5,388 nt of DNA from an uncultured Flavobacteriales bacterium (GTDB lineage: Bacteria > Bacteroidota > Bacteroidia > Flavobacteriales_E > Vicingaceae): the NCBI GenBank assembly GCA_937925525.1, contig CALALS010000207.1:1-5388 (forward strand). Direction: 5' to 3'. Below are positions 1 to 5,388 of the stretch, in pieces. The position numbers and the translations under genes were made by a program. Under the pieces are notes generated by a model, which saw only the letters and a list, made by a program, of their open reading frames with translations, had not been told where the DNA came from and did no database searches. Each line of letters opens with the position of its first letter. Position 1 is the first letter of the stretch.

Positions 1-739
1 TTACCATTTTCTTTATCAAACCATTTAAAATCCAGAATACGGCTAATCCAAATTGGTATTTAGTGAGGTTGTAAGGCTTATAAATTTGAGGAATGAATTC
101 ATTTGCTCTAACAATTGGTCCTGCTACTAACTGTGGAAAGAAAGAAACGAAAAAGCCAAAATCGAGCATGCTTTTAACGGGTTCTATTCTTCTTTTGTAA
201 ACATCTACGGCATAACTAATAGTTTGAAAAGTATAGAAGGAAATTCCTACGGGAAGAATAATTTTATCTACGTCAAATGTGGTTCCTGTAAAGCTGTTGC
301 TCCACAATGCCATGTAATTAATGACTTCATATTTAGTGTGGAACATCTCGTTAAACGATTCTGTGAAGAAGTAAGCGTATTTAAAATAACACAAAACAAA
401 AAGGTTAATGACTATACTTACTGTTACCCAGAGTTTTTGAGAAATTACTTTCTTTCTAGAGTGAATTATTTTTCCGATGTAAAAATCAGAAACAGTAGAG
501 AAGAGGAGTATAAAGAAAAATAGCCCACTAGTTTGGTAATAGAAGAATATACTAACAATGAATAAGAAGGCATTTCGTAGTGCTTTTTGTTTGTAGATAA
601 CTGAGTAAACAGTCATAACAAATGCAAAGAATGCCCAGAAATAGAAGTCGGTGAAAAGGAGAGGAGTCTTTTCGTTATAAACGAAAATAGACTTCAGAAA
701 ATCCAAAATTGAATTTATATCTAAAAGTGTTGTTGTCAA
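1..739 (-). CDS. MBOAT-family O-acyltransferase (AlgI/PatA-like), N-terminal 246 residues, cut by window edge
   Basis: This is a multi-pass inner-membrane protein of the MBOAT family, which passes acyl groups (usually acetyl) to periplasmic partners that modify polysaccharide or peptidoglycan. Reading the minus strand from 739 gives 246 codons without a stop. Hydrophobic segments lie near residues 31-49, 55-68, 71-88 and 103-125. AlgI-type signatures are visible: PLLF near 26-29, FKYAYFF at 119-125, LPVGISFYTFQTISY at 162-176 and FPQLVAGPIVR at 201-211. Family members are usually about 470-500 residues, so about half is missing, including the part expected to carry the catalytic histidine. 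The start is TTG at 739-737, overlapping the upstream TGA as TTGA. An in-frame TGA lies just upstream, and the first ATG (codon 42) falls inside the first membrane segment, so TTG is preferred. No clear ribosome-binding site is seen, so translation probably depends on coupling to the SGNH gene before it. The family call is firm; the acylated substrate is unknown. Confidence 0.9.
   Translation of the reverse strand, partial: MTTTLLDINSILDFLKSIFVYNEKTPLLFTDFYFWAFFAFVMTVYSVIYKQKALRNAFLFIVSIFFYYQTSGLFFFILLFSTVSDFYIGKIIHSRKKVISQKLWVTVSIVINLFVLCYFKYAYFFTESFNEMFHTKYEVINYMALWSNSFTGTTFDVDKIILPVGISFYTFQTISYAVDVYKRRIEPVKSMLDFGFFVSFFPQLVAGPIVRANEFIPQIYKPYNLTKYQFGLAVFWILNGLIKKMV
736..739 (-). promoter_or_regulatory. 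TTGA stop/start overlap coupling SGNH hydrolase 2 to the MBOAT gene
   Basis: The TGA stop of the second SGNH gene (738-736) shares two bases with the proposed TTG start of the MBOAT gene (739-737). It is a TTG version of the common ATGA coupling junction. It implies reinitiation by the same ribosomes, so MBOAT output should follow translation of the upstream gene. Confidence 0.65.
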
Positions 740-2100
740 TCTATGGGTTCAGAGTTAGTTTTTTTTAAATAATCGTCATACGATTTTATCAATGCTGAAA
801 ACATCAAATCTCCCATTAAATTATAGCCTTCTCTAGTAAGATGTATTTTATCTTTTTTTGCTAATCCATTGTCAATCCAGTCGTTTACTGAACCCAAACC
901 ACCCATTACTTCAAACATATCCCAAACACCTGTATTATATTTTTCAGATAGTTTTTGCATTTGTTCTCTTACCTGATAGGCATTTTTATTTGGCCATCTT
1001 CTTTTGTAGTAACTATCATTATTTGTAGTTAACAAGAAGTGAACATTAGGGCACAACTCTTTTATTTCATCAATTAATCTAGAGTAGTTTTTAAAGTATA
1101 GTTTTTCATTAAAGTCAGTATCGTAAGCATCGTTTATACCTATTGAAAATACTACTAAATCCGGTTGTAAAACACTTATGTGTTGTGCTAGTTGTTTGCA
1201 TTTTAAATAAGAACTAGTGCTTGCTCCGTTTACTCCAATTGCATTATAAACAAATCCAGGGTCTTCGGTTTCAAGTGTAATTCCATAAAGCGTGAAACTA
1301 GTTTGGTTGGTGTCGGTTCGATATATTTCCAGTTCAATTTTATTGATTGGATTGGATAAAACAAACTCTGTATAACCTAACGAATCGTAATGTGTGGCTA
1401 CTGCTTGTGAGTCATTGAATAGTTTTACTTCAAATTGTGTGCTGTCGAAATCATGAAAGACTTTCACTTTTTTTACATCGTATTTTGCATAAGGTATTCC
1501 ACCCACTTCTTCTCTGAATGAGATGTTGATATGTGAAGTGGTGTCAAATGTAGTTACTGCAATTCCTGATAAGCCTAAATTGCAATTTCTGTCTCTTAAA
1601 GTGTTTTTGCAAAACTCCCAATCGCCATCATAAGAAGCTATGTAGTTGTAAGGGTTATTAGTTTTAGCAATTTTATAAGGAAAAATAAATCCTCTTCCTC
1701 CGTTATTTCCGGTGCTAAACTTTTGTAATCTTTCTCTCATACGTTCACTCCAAATGTCTGCCTGAATATGCGAACCACCAATGTGAACCATGTTTACTTT
1801 TCCTTTGCCTTGAAAAATAATGTCGTCAAATTTTGCGTAGAGATTATCAAAAGCACTGCTATCGCCAAAGAATTGGATGTTGTTACTTGCGTAATGGATA
1901 AAAGGATAGTAGGGTAGTTCGTGCGGATAGTTGGGTTGAGCTTGTGAGTTGAGTGTTGAAAGTTGAAAGGAAAAAGTTAGAAGGATAGTAATGAGAATTG
2001 AGAATTGAGAATTGAGAATACAGCGTTCAGAATTGAGAGTTGAACTTAATCTATTTTTTAAACTAATAATTAATAACCAATAACTAATAACTATTCTCAT
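736..2100 (-). CDS. SGNH/GDSL-type hydrolase 2, exported, with repeat-encoded N-terminus
   Basis: This 454-residue protein has the SGNH catalytic blocks. Block I is GGSH at 108-111 with the likely nucleophile Ser110; the usual GDS reads GGS. The block II glycine is in GVNGAS (289-294), block III is GIND (321-324) with the oxyanion Asn323, and block V is DKIH (417-420). Residues ~140-280 between blocks I and II look beta-rich and may be an inserted carbohydrate-binding-like domain, as known in periplasmic peptidoglycan O-acetyltransferases and esterases. Mature sequence probably begins near residue 54-56 (after SQA), following a hydrophobic stretch at 36-46. A second hydrophobic stretch at 3-14 makes the N-terminus odd. 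Residues 2-54 are translated from a 7-bp tandem array. ATG 2100 is the only ATG before residue 104 and overlaps the previous stop as ATGA, which favours it. Function is inferred as O-acyl transfer or de-acylation of an envelope glycan alongside the MBOAT protein. Plain esterase activity is the alternative. Confidence 0.85.
   Translation of the reverse strand: MRIVISYWLLIISLKNRLSSTLNSERCILNSQFSILITILLTFSFQLSTLNSQAQPNYPHELPYYPFIHYASNNIQFFGDSSAFDNLYAKFDDIIFQGKGKVNMVHIGGSHIQADIWSERMRERLQKFSTGNNGGRGFIFPYKIAKTNNPYNYIASYDGDWEFCKNTLRDRNCNLGLSGIAVTTFDTTSHINISFREEVGGIPYAKYDVKKVKVFHDFDSTQFEVKLFNDSQAVATHYDSLGYTEFVLSNPINKIELEIYRTDTNQTSFTLYGITLETEDPGFVYNAIGVNGASTSSYLKCKQLAQHISVLQPDLVVFSIGINDAYDTDFNEKLYFKNYSRLIDEIKELCPNVHFLLTTNNDSYYKRRWPNKNAYQVREQMQKLSEKYNTGVWDMFEVMGGLGSVNDWIDNGLAKKDKIHLTREGYNLMGDLMFSALIKSYDDYLKKTNSEPID
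1993..2019. repeat. Near-perfect core of the array: gagaatt x 3.9
   Basis: Three exact gagaatt units (1993-1999, 2000-2006, 2007-2013) are followed by six matching bases (2014-2019). Read on the coding (minus) strand the unit is aattctc, which has no stop codon in any frame, so the run stays open whatever the copy number. One unit gained or lost would shift the downstream reading frame by one base. This is the only part of the array identical enough to favour strand slippage. Confidence 0.9.
2063..2090. repeat. AT-rich arm of the array: ctaataa x 4
   Basis: The units are ctaataa (2063-2069), ttaataa (2070-2076), ccaataa (2077-2083) and ctaataa (2084-2090). On the coding strand the consensus unit is ttattag, which gives a TAG stop once every 21 bp in every frame. 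The third unit carries C at 2078, so codon 8 of the SGNH gene reads TGG (Trp) where the consensus would give TAG. This arm encodes residues 4-12 or so, a hydrophobic VISYWLLII segment. Confidence 0.85.
2097..2100 (-). promoter_or_regulatory. ATGA stop/start overlap coupling SGNH hydrolase 1 to SGNH hydrolase 2
   Basis: The TGA stop of SGNH hydrolase 1 (2099-2097) overlaps the ATG of SGNH hydrolase 2 (2100-2098) in the classic ATGA arrangement. It suggests translational coupling. It also supports ATG 2100 as a real start, even though the codons that follow are repeat-derived. Confidence 0.8.
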
Positions 2101-3545
2101 TTTGCTTTGTATTCTTTGTAATCGTCTTCAATTGCTTTGTAAACTAATTCCGCCATCTTTTGAGCTCCTTTTTGACTGAAGTGAATATAATCAGGTGCTG
2201 CTAAGCTGGGTTCTGCATTTACCCACAGTGGCATGGAGTTTTTACCACCCATTGCTTCGTATATATCAAAGTAAGCACAGCCCGCATCTAAAGAAGCTTT
2301 CTTTAATTCATCTCTTACTTTTTCTAAATAAGGTTGTGTAACGTATTCATTTTTTTCTTTTACCGACATATCTGATGGTCCGATAACAATCACAGAAGCG
2401 CCCGGGTTCATGCCCTTTAAACGATAGATTTGTGAAGCAAACCATTTGGCATAGTCTTCCGCTTTCTTATCTGACTTGATGTGTGGAATTACATTTCCTC
2501 CAAATTGAAGGATTAAAAGTTTTACGTTTAGTTTATCGTACTGAGCTTGAAGTAATGATTTGTCTATTTTACCGAAAATGGTTCCCGCACTTCCTCTTAA
2601 GGCAATATTATCTACAATTACTCCGCTATTGCTTTCAAATGAAATGCCGTAAAAATCAGGGCTGTCTTTTCCTTTGAAAACAAATGAGAATTCATTGGGT
2701 ACTCCACCGAAATTAATTTCTAAAGTTTGATTAGCATTATTTGCAGGTAGTTTGTGAGTAGAAACTAAGTTTTCGCCATGATAAACCTCACATGTTACTT
2801 CAGCTTTATTGTAGCCGTAAAGTATTTTACACTTGCTAAAGTTTTGAGTGTTTTTATATCCTATGTATGACTTTTTAAAAGTGAGTTTACCGGAGTACAT
2901 GGTATCTTTTTCAAAAGCATTTACAGGTGCATATCTTCCAAAGCCTGCCAGGAGCCCATATCTGTTATGCTTTACAGTAGTATCTCTTGCACCGTAAAGT
3001 GTGTATCTTTTCCATTCATCGCCAAACTCTTGCCGAATGCTTGATGCCGTAACTAACGGAACGGGTGCAACTAATCCCGGGCCGCTACCGCCAAAAGTGT
3101 TTTGCCATCTGTTTCTGAATAAGGATGTCATACGGTCACCTTCAATTTGTGAATCTCCGTAGTGCATTACCCTTATTTTACCGCCTTCGGCTTTTACTTT
3201 GTCTAAGGCTGCAAAAAATGAATGTAGTATAGCTTTGTTATTGTCTTTATAATGAAGTTTAAGGTTTATTTTTTGAATAGAATCTCTGATGGCTTGTTCT
3301 CTTGCTTTTATTGCATTGCTATCTACCTCCAGCTTTTTGTCTTTTGTTTCACTTTCTATAATTGAAAGGATGTTTGATAAATCCTTTTCCTCTTTTTCTT
3401 CATTAAAGAAAAGCTCATCAAGGGTTACAAACTGAAACTTAAAGTCATCATTAACAGCAATACCATCTTCAGGGAAGGTCCATGAAATAATTCCTATTCC
3501 TAAGAGGCAGACCAGTAAAAAAGCTAGTGTTTGAATGGGCTTCAT
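2097..3545 (-). CDS. SGNH/GDSL-type hydrolase 1, membrane-anchored
   Basis: This 482-residue protein has an N-terminal hydrophobic segment (residues ~5-22) without an obvious cleavage site, so it is probably a signal anchor facing the periplasm. A charged, helix-prone linker follows at ~45-105. SGNH blocks are clear: GDSQIEGD at 130-137 (nucleophile Ser132), the block II glycine in LRGSAG (Gly318), block III as QFGGN (347-351; oxyanion Asn351, without the usual following Asp) and DYIH at 452-455. Residues ~150-305 form a beta-rich insert between blocks I and II, the layout known from PatB/Ape-type peptidoglycan O-acetylation enzymes. The next gene's product shares the same plan (FYGI/LYGI before block II, AMGG/VMGG before block V), so the two are tandem paralogues. 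The start ATG lies 9 bp after the stop of the LysM gene. The inferred role is acyl transfer or removal on an envelope glycan with the MBOAT protein. The fold is well supported; reaction direction and substrate are not. Confidence 0.88.
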   Translation of the reverse strand: MKPIQTLAFLLVCLLGIGIISWTFPEDGIAVNDDFKFQFVTLDELFFNEEKEEKDLSNILSIIESETKDKKLEVDSNAIKAREQAIRDSIQKINLKLHYKDNNKAILHSFFAALDKVKAEGGKIRVMHYGDSQIEGDRMTSLFRNRWQNTFGGSGPGLVAPVPLVTASSIRQEFGDEWKRYTLYGARDTTVKHNRYGLLAGFGRYAPVNAFEKDTMYSGKLTFKKSYIGYKNTQNFSKCKILYGYNKAEVTCEVYHGENLVSTHKLPANNANQTLEINFGGVPNEFSFVFKGKDSPDFYGISFESNSGVIVDNIALRGSAGTIFGKIDKSLLQAQYDKLNVKLLILQFGGNVIPHIKSDKKAEDYAKWFASQIYRLKGMNPGASVIVIGPSDMSVKEKNEYVTQPYLEKVRDELKKASLDAGCAYFDIYEAMGGKNSMPLWVNAEPSLAAPDYIHFSQKGAQKMAELVYKAIEDDYKEYKAK

Positions 3546-3554
3546 AAGTTAGGT

Positions 3555-5030
3555 TTAAAATTTAGGTATTTTAATGACTTGTCCGGGTTTAATGTTTGCA
3601 TCAATGCCGTTATAATCCATAATGTTTTGTGAAGATACTCCCGGAAATTGTTTTGCAATAGAGTAGAGCGAGTCTCCGTTTTTCACAGTATAAGTAGTTA
3701 ATGTTCCTTTTGCATTAATTTCTTTTGGTTCGGGAGTGTTGTTATTGGTGTTTGACTTCTCATTATTATTGTTTTTAGCTACGTAACCGCCTTTTGCTAC
3801 TTTTTGATAATAGTCCTTTTTAGATTTTGGAACGTACACATCTAACTTTTGTCCAACATTAATTCTTGTTCCTCTAATGCCATTCCAGTATTGCAATTTG
3901 CTTACTCGGGTATCAAATTTTTCTGCTATAAAACCAAGGTTATCACCCGACTTTACGGTGTAAACTACTTTTGCTTTATTTTCCGGAACGTCTGCAGCAG
4001 CTATATCGTCATTGGTTGAGCTGAACACAATTCGGTCAACGGGTACTGCTTTTTTGTTTAGTACTGAATCTTGGTATTTGTAAGCGCTGTCTTTTAAACT
4101 ATTAAATACTTCTAACTTTTCTTTAGGTAAATGAAACGAAAAATAGGCGGGTAGTGTTCTTCCGTATAAAATAGGATTGTATGTTTCTATTTCTTTTTGT
4201 GTGATGTTGCAAACCTTTACAATGGCTTCAACTCTTAAGGGTTTTTCAATTAGAGTTGCTGGAAAAACATTGGGTTTAACTTTAGCCAGTGGTAATTCCT
4301 TATCTATTTTTTCAAGCTCCCCAAAAATGTAAAGCATGGCCAAAAAGTCGTAGAGTTTTTCTTTGTCACATTCTTCAATGTGTTTCTCCACTTCTGTAAA
4401 GTCTTTGTGATTTGTGCTTCTTAACTTAGCTCTGTTATAGGCTGCCGGATTAAAAATATAAGCGGCTACCAAGTCAAGGTTTTTGTAATTTTTGTTTAAA
4501 TCACTTAGATAGTTTGCGGCTACTTCTGAAACCATGGAAAGCGAAGCATTTTTTCTTGAATCTACTGAAACGGATTGGGTAAGTCCGTATTTTGATGCAA
4601 CAGGATAGGAGAGTAGCCAGTAACCTGCTTTGCCGTCTTTGCTTATATGTAAATTGTTGTAAGCGCTAAGGGAAGGAACTAAAACAGATAGATAAGTAGG
4701 TAGGTTTTTTTGAATGAGATATTTTTCAATTTCTGACTTGTTGTTTTTGTGTACCGCATACAGATATGCTACTTCACCAAATTTTTGTGTAGATAGAAAG
4801 TTAATTCGTTCTTCTACTTTTGGTAAGAAGGTTAATTTATGTTTTTCGTAAAACGGTTTTAGTTTTTGTGCTGAGAAATCAAGAAGTTTTGGGTTGTAGT
4901 ATTGAATAAACTCTATGTAATAGGCATCCTTCCTTACTTCTTCTAATTCTTTGTTAAACTCATTGCATTGCGCAAAGCCATTTGCTCCTAAAGTAAGTAT
5001 TGCTAAAAGTGTTGTGATTTGTGTTTTCAT
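3555..5030 (-). CDS. Secreted MltD-like protein with inactive transglycosylase domain and two LysM domains
   Basis: This 491-residue protein starts with a signal peptide (1-20, cleavage likely after GFA). Residues ~108-205 follow the Bacteroidota MltD/GH23 pattern without gaps: LP at 110-111, SAYN at 122-125, GKAGYW at 133-138, YGL at 148-150, D157xR159, ANYL at 172-175 and AAY at 189-191. The residue aligned with the catalytic Glu is Leu121 (codon CTT), the Gln after the conserved Trp is Leu139, and AAYN reads AAYI. It is therefore probably not a lytic transglycosylase. Residues ~260-305 resemble the degenerate LysM-like unit found after this domain in MltD proteins (ITQKEIETYNP, then LPKEKL). 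Clear LysM domains lie at ~356-401 and ~446-490, each starting YTVK.GD, separated by an Asn-rich linker (~419-436). The expected role is peptidoglycan binding in the periplasm, perhaps as a scaffold for the SGNH enzymes encoded directly downstream. ATG 5030 is chosen because it starts the signal peptide. Binding is confident; scaffolding is inferred. Confidence 0.87.
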   Translation of the reverse strand: MKTQITTLLAILTLGANGFAQCNEFNKELEEVRKDAYYIEFIQYYNPKLLDFSAQKLKPFYEKHKLTFLPKVEERINFLSTQKFGEVAYLYAVHKNNKSEIEKYLIQKNLPTYLSVLVPSLSAYNNLHISKDGKAGYWLLSYPVASKYGLTQSVSVDSRKNASLSMVSEVAANYLSDLNKNYKNLDLVAAYIFNPAAYNRAKLRSTNHKDFTEVEKHIEECDKEKLYDFLAMLYIFGELEKIDKELPLAKVKPNVFPATLIEKPLRVEAIVKVCNITQKEIETYNPILYGRTLPAYFSFHLPKEKLEVFNSLKDSAYKYQDSVLNKKAVPVDRIVFSSTNDDIAAADVPENKAKVVYTVKSGDNLGFIAEKFDTRVSKLQYWNGIRGTRINVGQKLDVYVPKSKKDYYQKVAKGGYVAKNNNNEKSNTNNNTPEPKEINAKGTLTTYTVKNGDSLYSIAKQFPGVSSQNIMDYNGIDANIKPGQVIKIPKF

Positions 5031-5043
5031 TACAGCCTACGAT

Positions 5044-5093
5044 GTTAACTAAAATAGAAAGAAAATTTACAGAAATTATGCCTTTTAGTTAAC
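5044..5093. promoter_or_regulatory. Perfect 11-bp inverted repeat in the gap before the LysM gene
   Basis: The arms are gttaactaaaa (5044-5054) and its exact reverse complement (5083-5093), separated by 28 bp. Each arm contains gttaac, itself palindromic, and a further related ttaat lies near 5103. There is no T-run after either arm and the loop is long, so a classic intrinsic terminator is unlikely. A two-half-site operator for a dimeric regulator, or a structured leader, fits better. It is the only sizeable intergenic region of the window and sits just ahead of the four-gene operon. Confidence 0.55.
5062..5092 (-). promoter_or_regulatory. Tentative Bacteroidota-type promoter for the LysM-SGNH-SGNH-MBOAT operon
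   Basis: On the minus strand, taaatttt (5069-5062) matches the Bacteroidota -7 consensus TAnnTTTG except at the last base. A tta (5092-5090) stands 20 bp upstream, where the -33 TTG is expected. If real, transcription would start near 5056, leaving a leader of about 26 bases. The right arm of the inverted repeat would cover the -33 element and the left arm would cover the first transcribed bases. Both elements are imperfect, so this is a weak call. Confidence 0.25.
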
Positions 5094-5111
5094 GAACTTA
5101 TGTTAATTATC

Positions 5112-5388
5112 TTATAAATTAAATGACATTATAAAATCTTGAGACTGTAGTGCTTTACTATGCTTTGTAGTTCCTGATTTGAAATGTATGATATTAGCTT
5201 GATCAGAATAGGTATCTAACAACATTGTGTTTTGTATGCTAATACTTTTTGGTTTTTTAATGTTTTGATATTCAATGTACATCCAGCACACATCGTTTTC
5301 ATATTCTTTACCCAAATAATTGCCTGTTACCACTTCTCTATCTATCGTTATTTTAAAGTGTTTGTTCAAATAGACTTTTATGTCAGTA
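5112..5388 (-). CDS. DUF6702-like protein, C-terminal 91 residues, cut by window edge
   Basis: The frame is open from the right edge of the window to a TAA at 5114-5112. A TTG at 5369 could be read as a start, but the frame continues upstream without a stop (TDIKVYLNKH...), and the conserved pattern spans that point, so this is a 5'-truncated gene. The sequence matches my recollection of the C-terminal half of DUF6702, a small Bacteroidota envelope-associated family of unknown function: YLNKHF, then NYLGKEYENDVCWMYIEY, then NTMLLDTYSDQANIIHF. The expected signal peptide and N-terminal half lie outside the window. The 81-bp gap with possible control elements suggests it is not necessarily co-transcribed with the operon that follows. 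No function is proposed. Confidence 0.75.
   Translation of the reverse strand, partial: TDIKVYLNKHFKITIDREVVTGNYLGKEYENDVCWMYIEYQNIKKPKSISIQNTMLLDTYSDQANIIHFKSGTTKHSKALQSQDFIMSFNL

Larger units (their letters stand above)
1937..2097. repeat. Heptanucleotide (7-bp) tandem repeat array, ~23 phased units
   Basis: On the + strand the sequence from 1937 to 2097 divides into consecutive 7-bp units that stay in one phase. Units begin at 1937, 1944, 1951 and so on to 2091. They resemble gtgagtt, gagtgtt and gaaagtt on the left, gagaatt in the middle (1993-2019), cagaatt and gagagtt further on (2028-2041), and ctaataa at the right end (2063-2090). Some intervening units (1965-1992, 2042-2062) are strongly diverged. 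The whole array lies inside the 5' end of the second SGNH gene, where the 21-bp super-period appears as heptapeptide-like text such as ILNSQFS and LSTLNSQ. Similar short heptameric text turns up in Bacteroidota genomes and resembles the heptanucleotide STRR repeats known from cyanobacteria; that comparison is from memory. Confidence 0.8.

Noticed and set aside
224..523. A plus-strand open frame of 99 codons
   Set aside because: It lies antisense inside the MBOAT gene, whose minus-strand translation carries clear family motifs across the same bases. Its own product has no recognisable features.
1937..2097. A CRISPR array or integron-type repeat
   Set aside because: Units are only 7 bp and directly adjacent, with no spacers and no dyad typical of CRISPR or attC sites.
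2483..2677. A plus-strand open frame of 64 codons
   Set aside because: It is antisense to the well-supported SGNH hydrolase 1, in the block II-III region, and shows no domain or ribosome-binding signal.
4965..4971. A lipobox around Cys22 of the LysM protein
   Set aside because: The residue before the cysteine is Gln, which does not fit a lipobox; ordinary cleavage after Ala20 is more likely.
5044..5093. An intrinsic terminator for the DUF6702 gene
   Set aside because: The arms are AT-rich, the loop is 28 bases and no T-run follows the second arm in the transcribed direction.
5112..5369. A complete 85-residue small gene starting at TTG 5369
   Set aside because: The frame stays open to the window edge and the family-like pattern continues across the TTG, so it is better read as the end of a longer truncated gene.

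Overview
The window is AT-rich and every gene reads on the minus strand. It looks like a chromosomal piece of a Bacteroidota genome. Three things suggest this: a C-terminal fragment of a DUF6702-type protein, SGNH hydrolases of the membrane-anchored kind seen beside AlgI-type acyltransferases in that phylum, and the near absence of Shine-Dalgarno sequences. I cannot place it below phylum level.

In transcription order (right to left) the layout is: (1) the C-terminal 91 residues of a DUF6702-like protein (5388-5112); (2) an 81-bp gap holding a perfect 11-bp inverted repeat and a weak promoter candidate; (3) a secreted 491-residue protein with the architecture of an MltD-type lytic transglycosylase plus two LysM domains, whose catalytic glutamate position reads leucine (5030-3555); (4) a membrane-anchored SGNH hydrolase (3545-2097); (5) a second, diverged SGNH hydrolase (2100-736), whose first ~54 codons lie in a 7-bp-periodic tandem repeat; (6) the N-terminal half of an MBOAT (AlgI/PatA-like) O-acyltransferase that runs off the left edge (739-1).

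Genes 3 to 6 form one very tight operon: a 9-bp gap, then an ATGA overlap, then a TTGA overlap. The set makes sense as an envelope O-acylation module. The MBOAT protein would move acyl groups across the inner membrane. The two SGNH proteins, each with a beta-rich insert between catalytic blocks I and II, would transfer or remove them on a periplasmic glycan. The LysM pseudo-enzyme could hold the activity at peptidoglycan. This division of labour is inferred from family knowledge and gene order; the sequence does not show the substrate.

The most unusual features are the phase-locked heptanucleotide array that supplies the start codon context and signal peptide of the second SGNH gene, the apparently inactive transglycosylase domain, and the divergent tandem SGNH pair. 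No RNA genes, insertion sequences or CRISPR arrays were seen, and no stretch over 300 bases lacks a gene.
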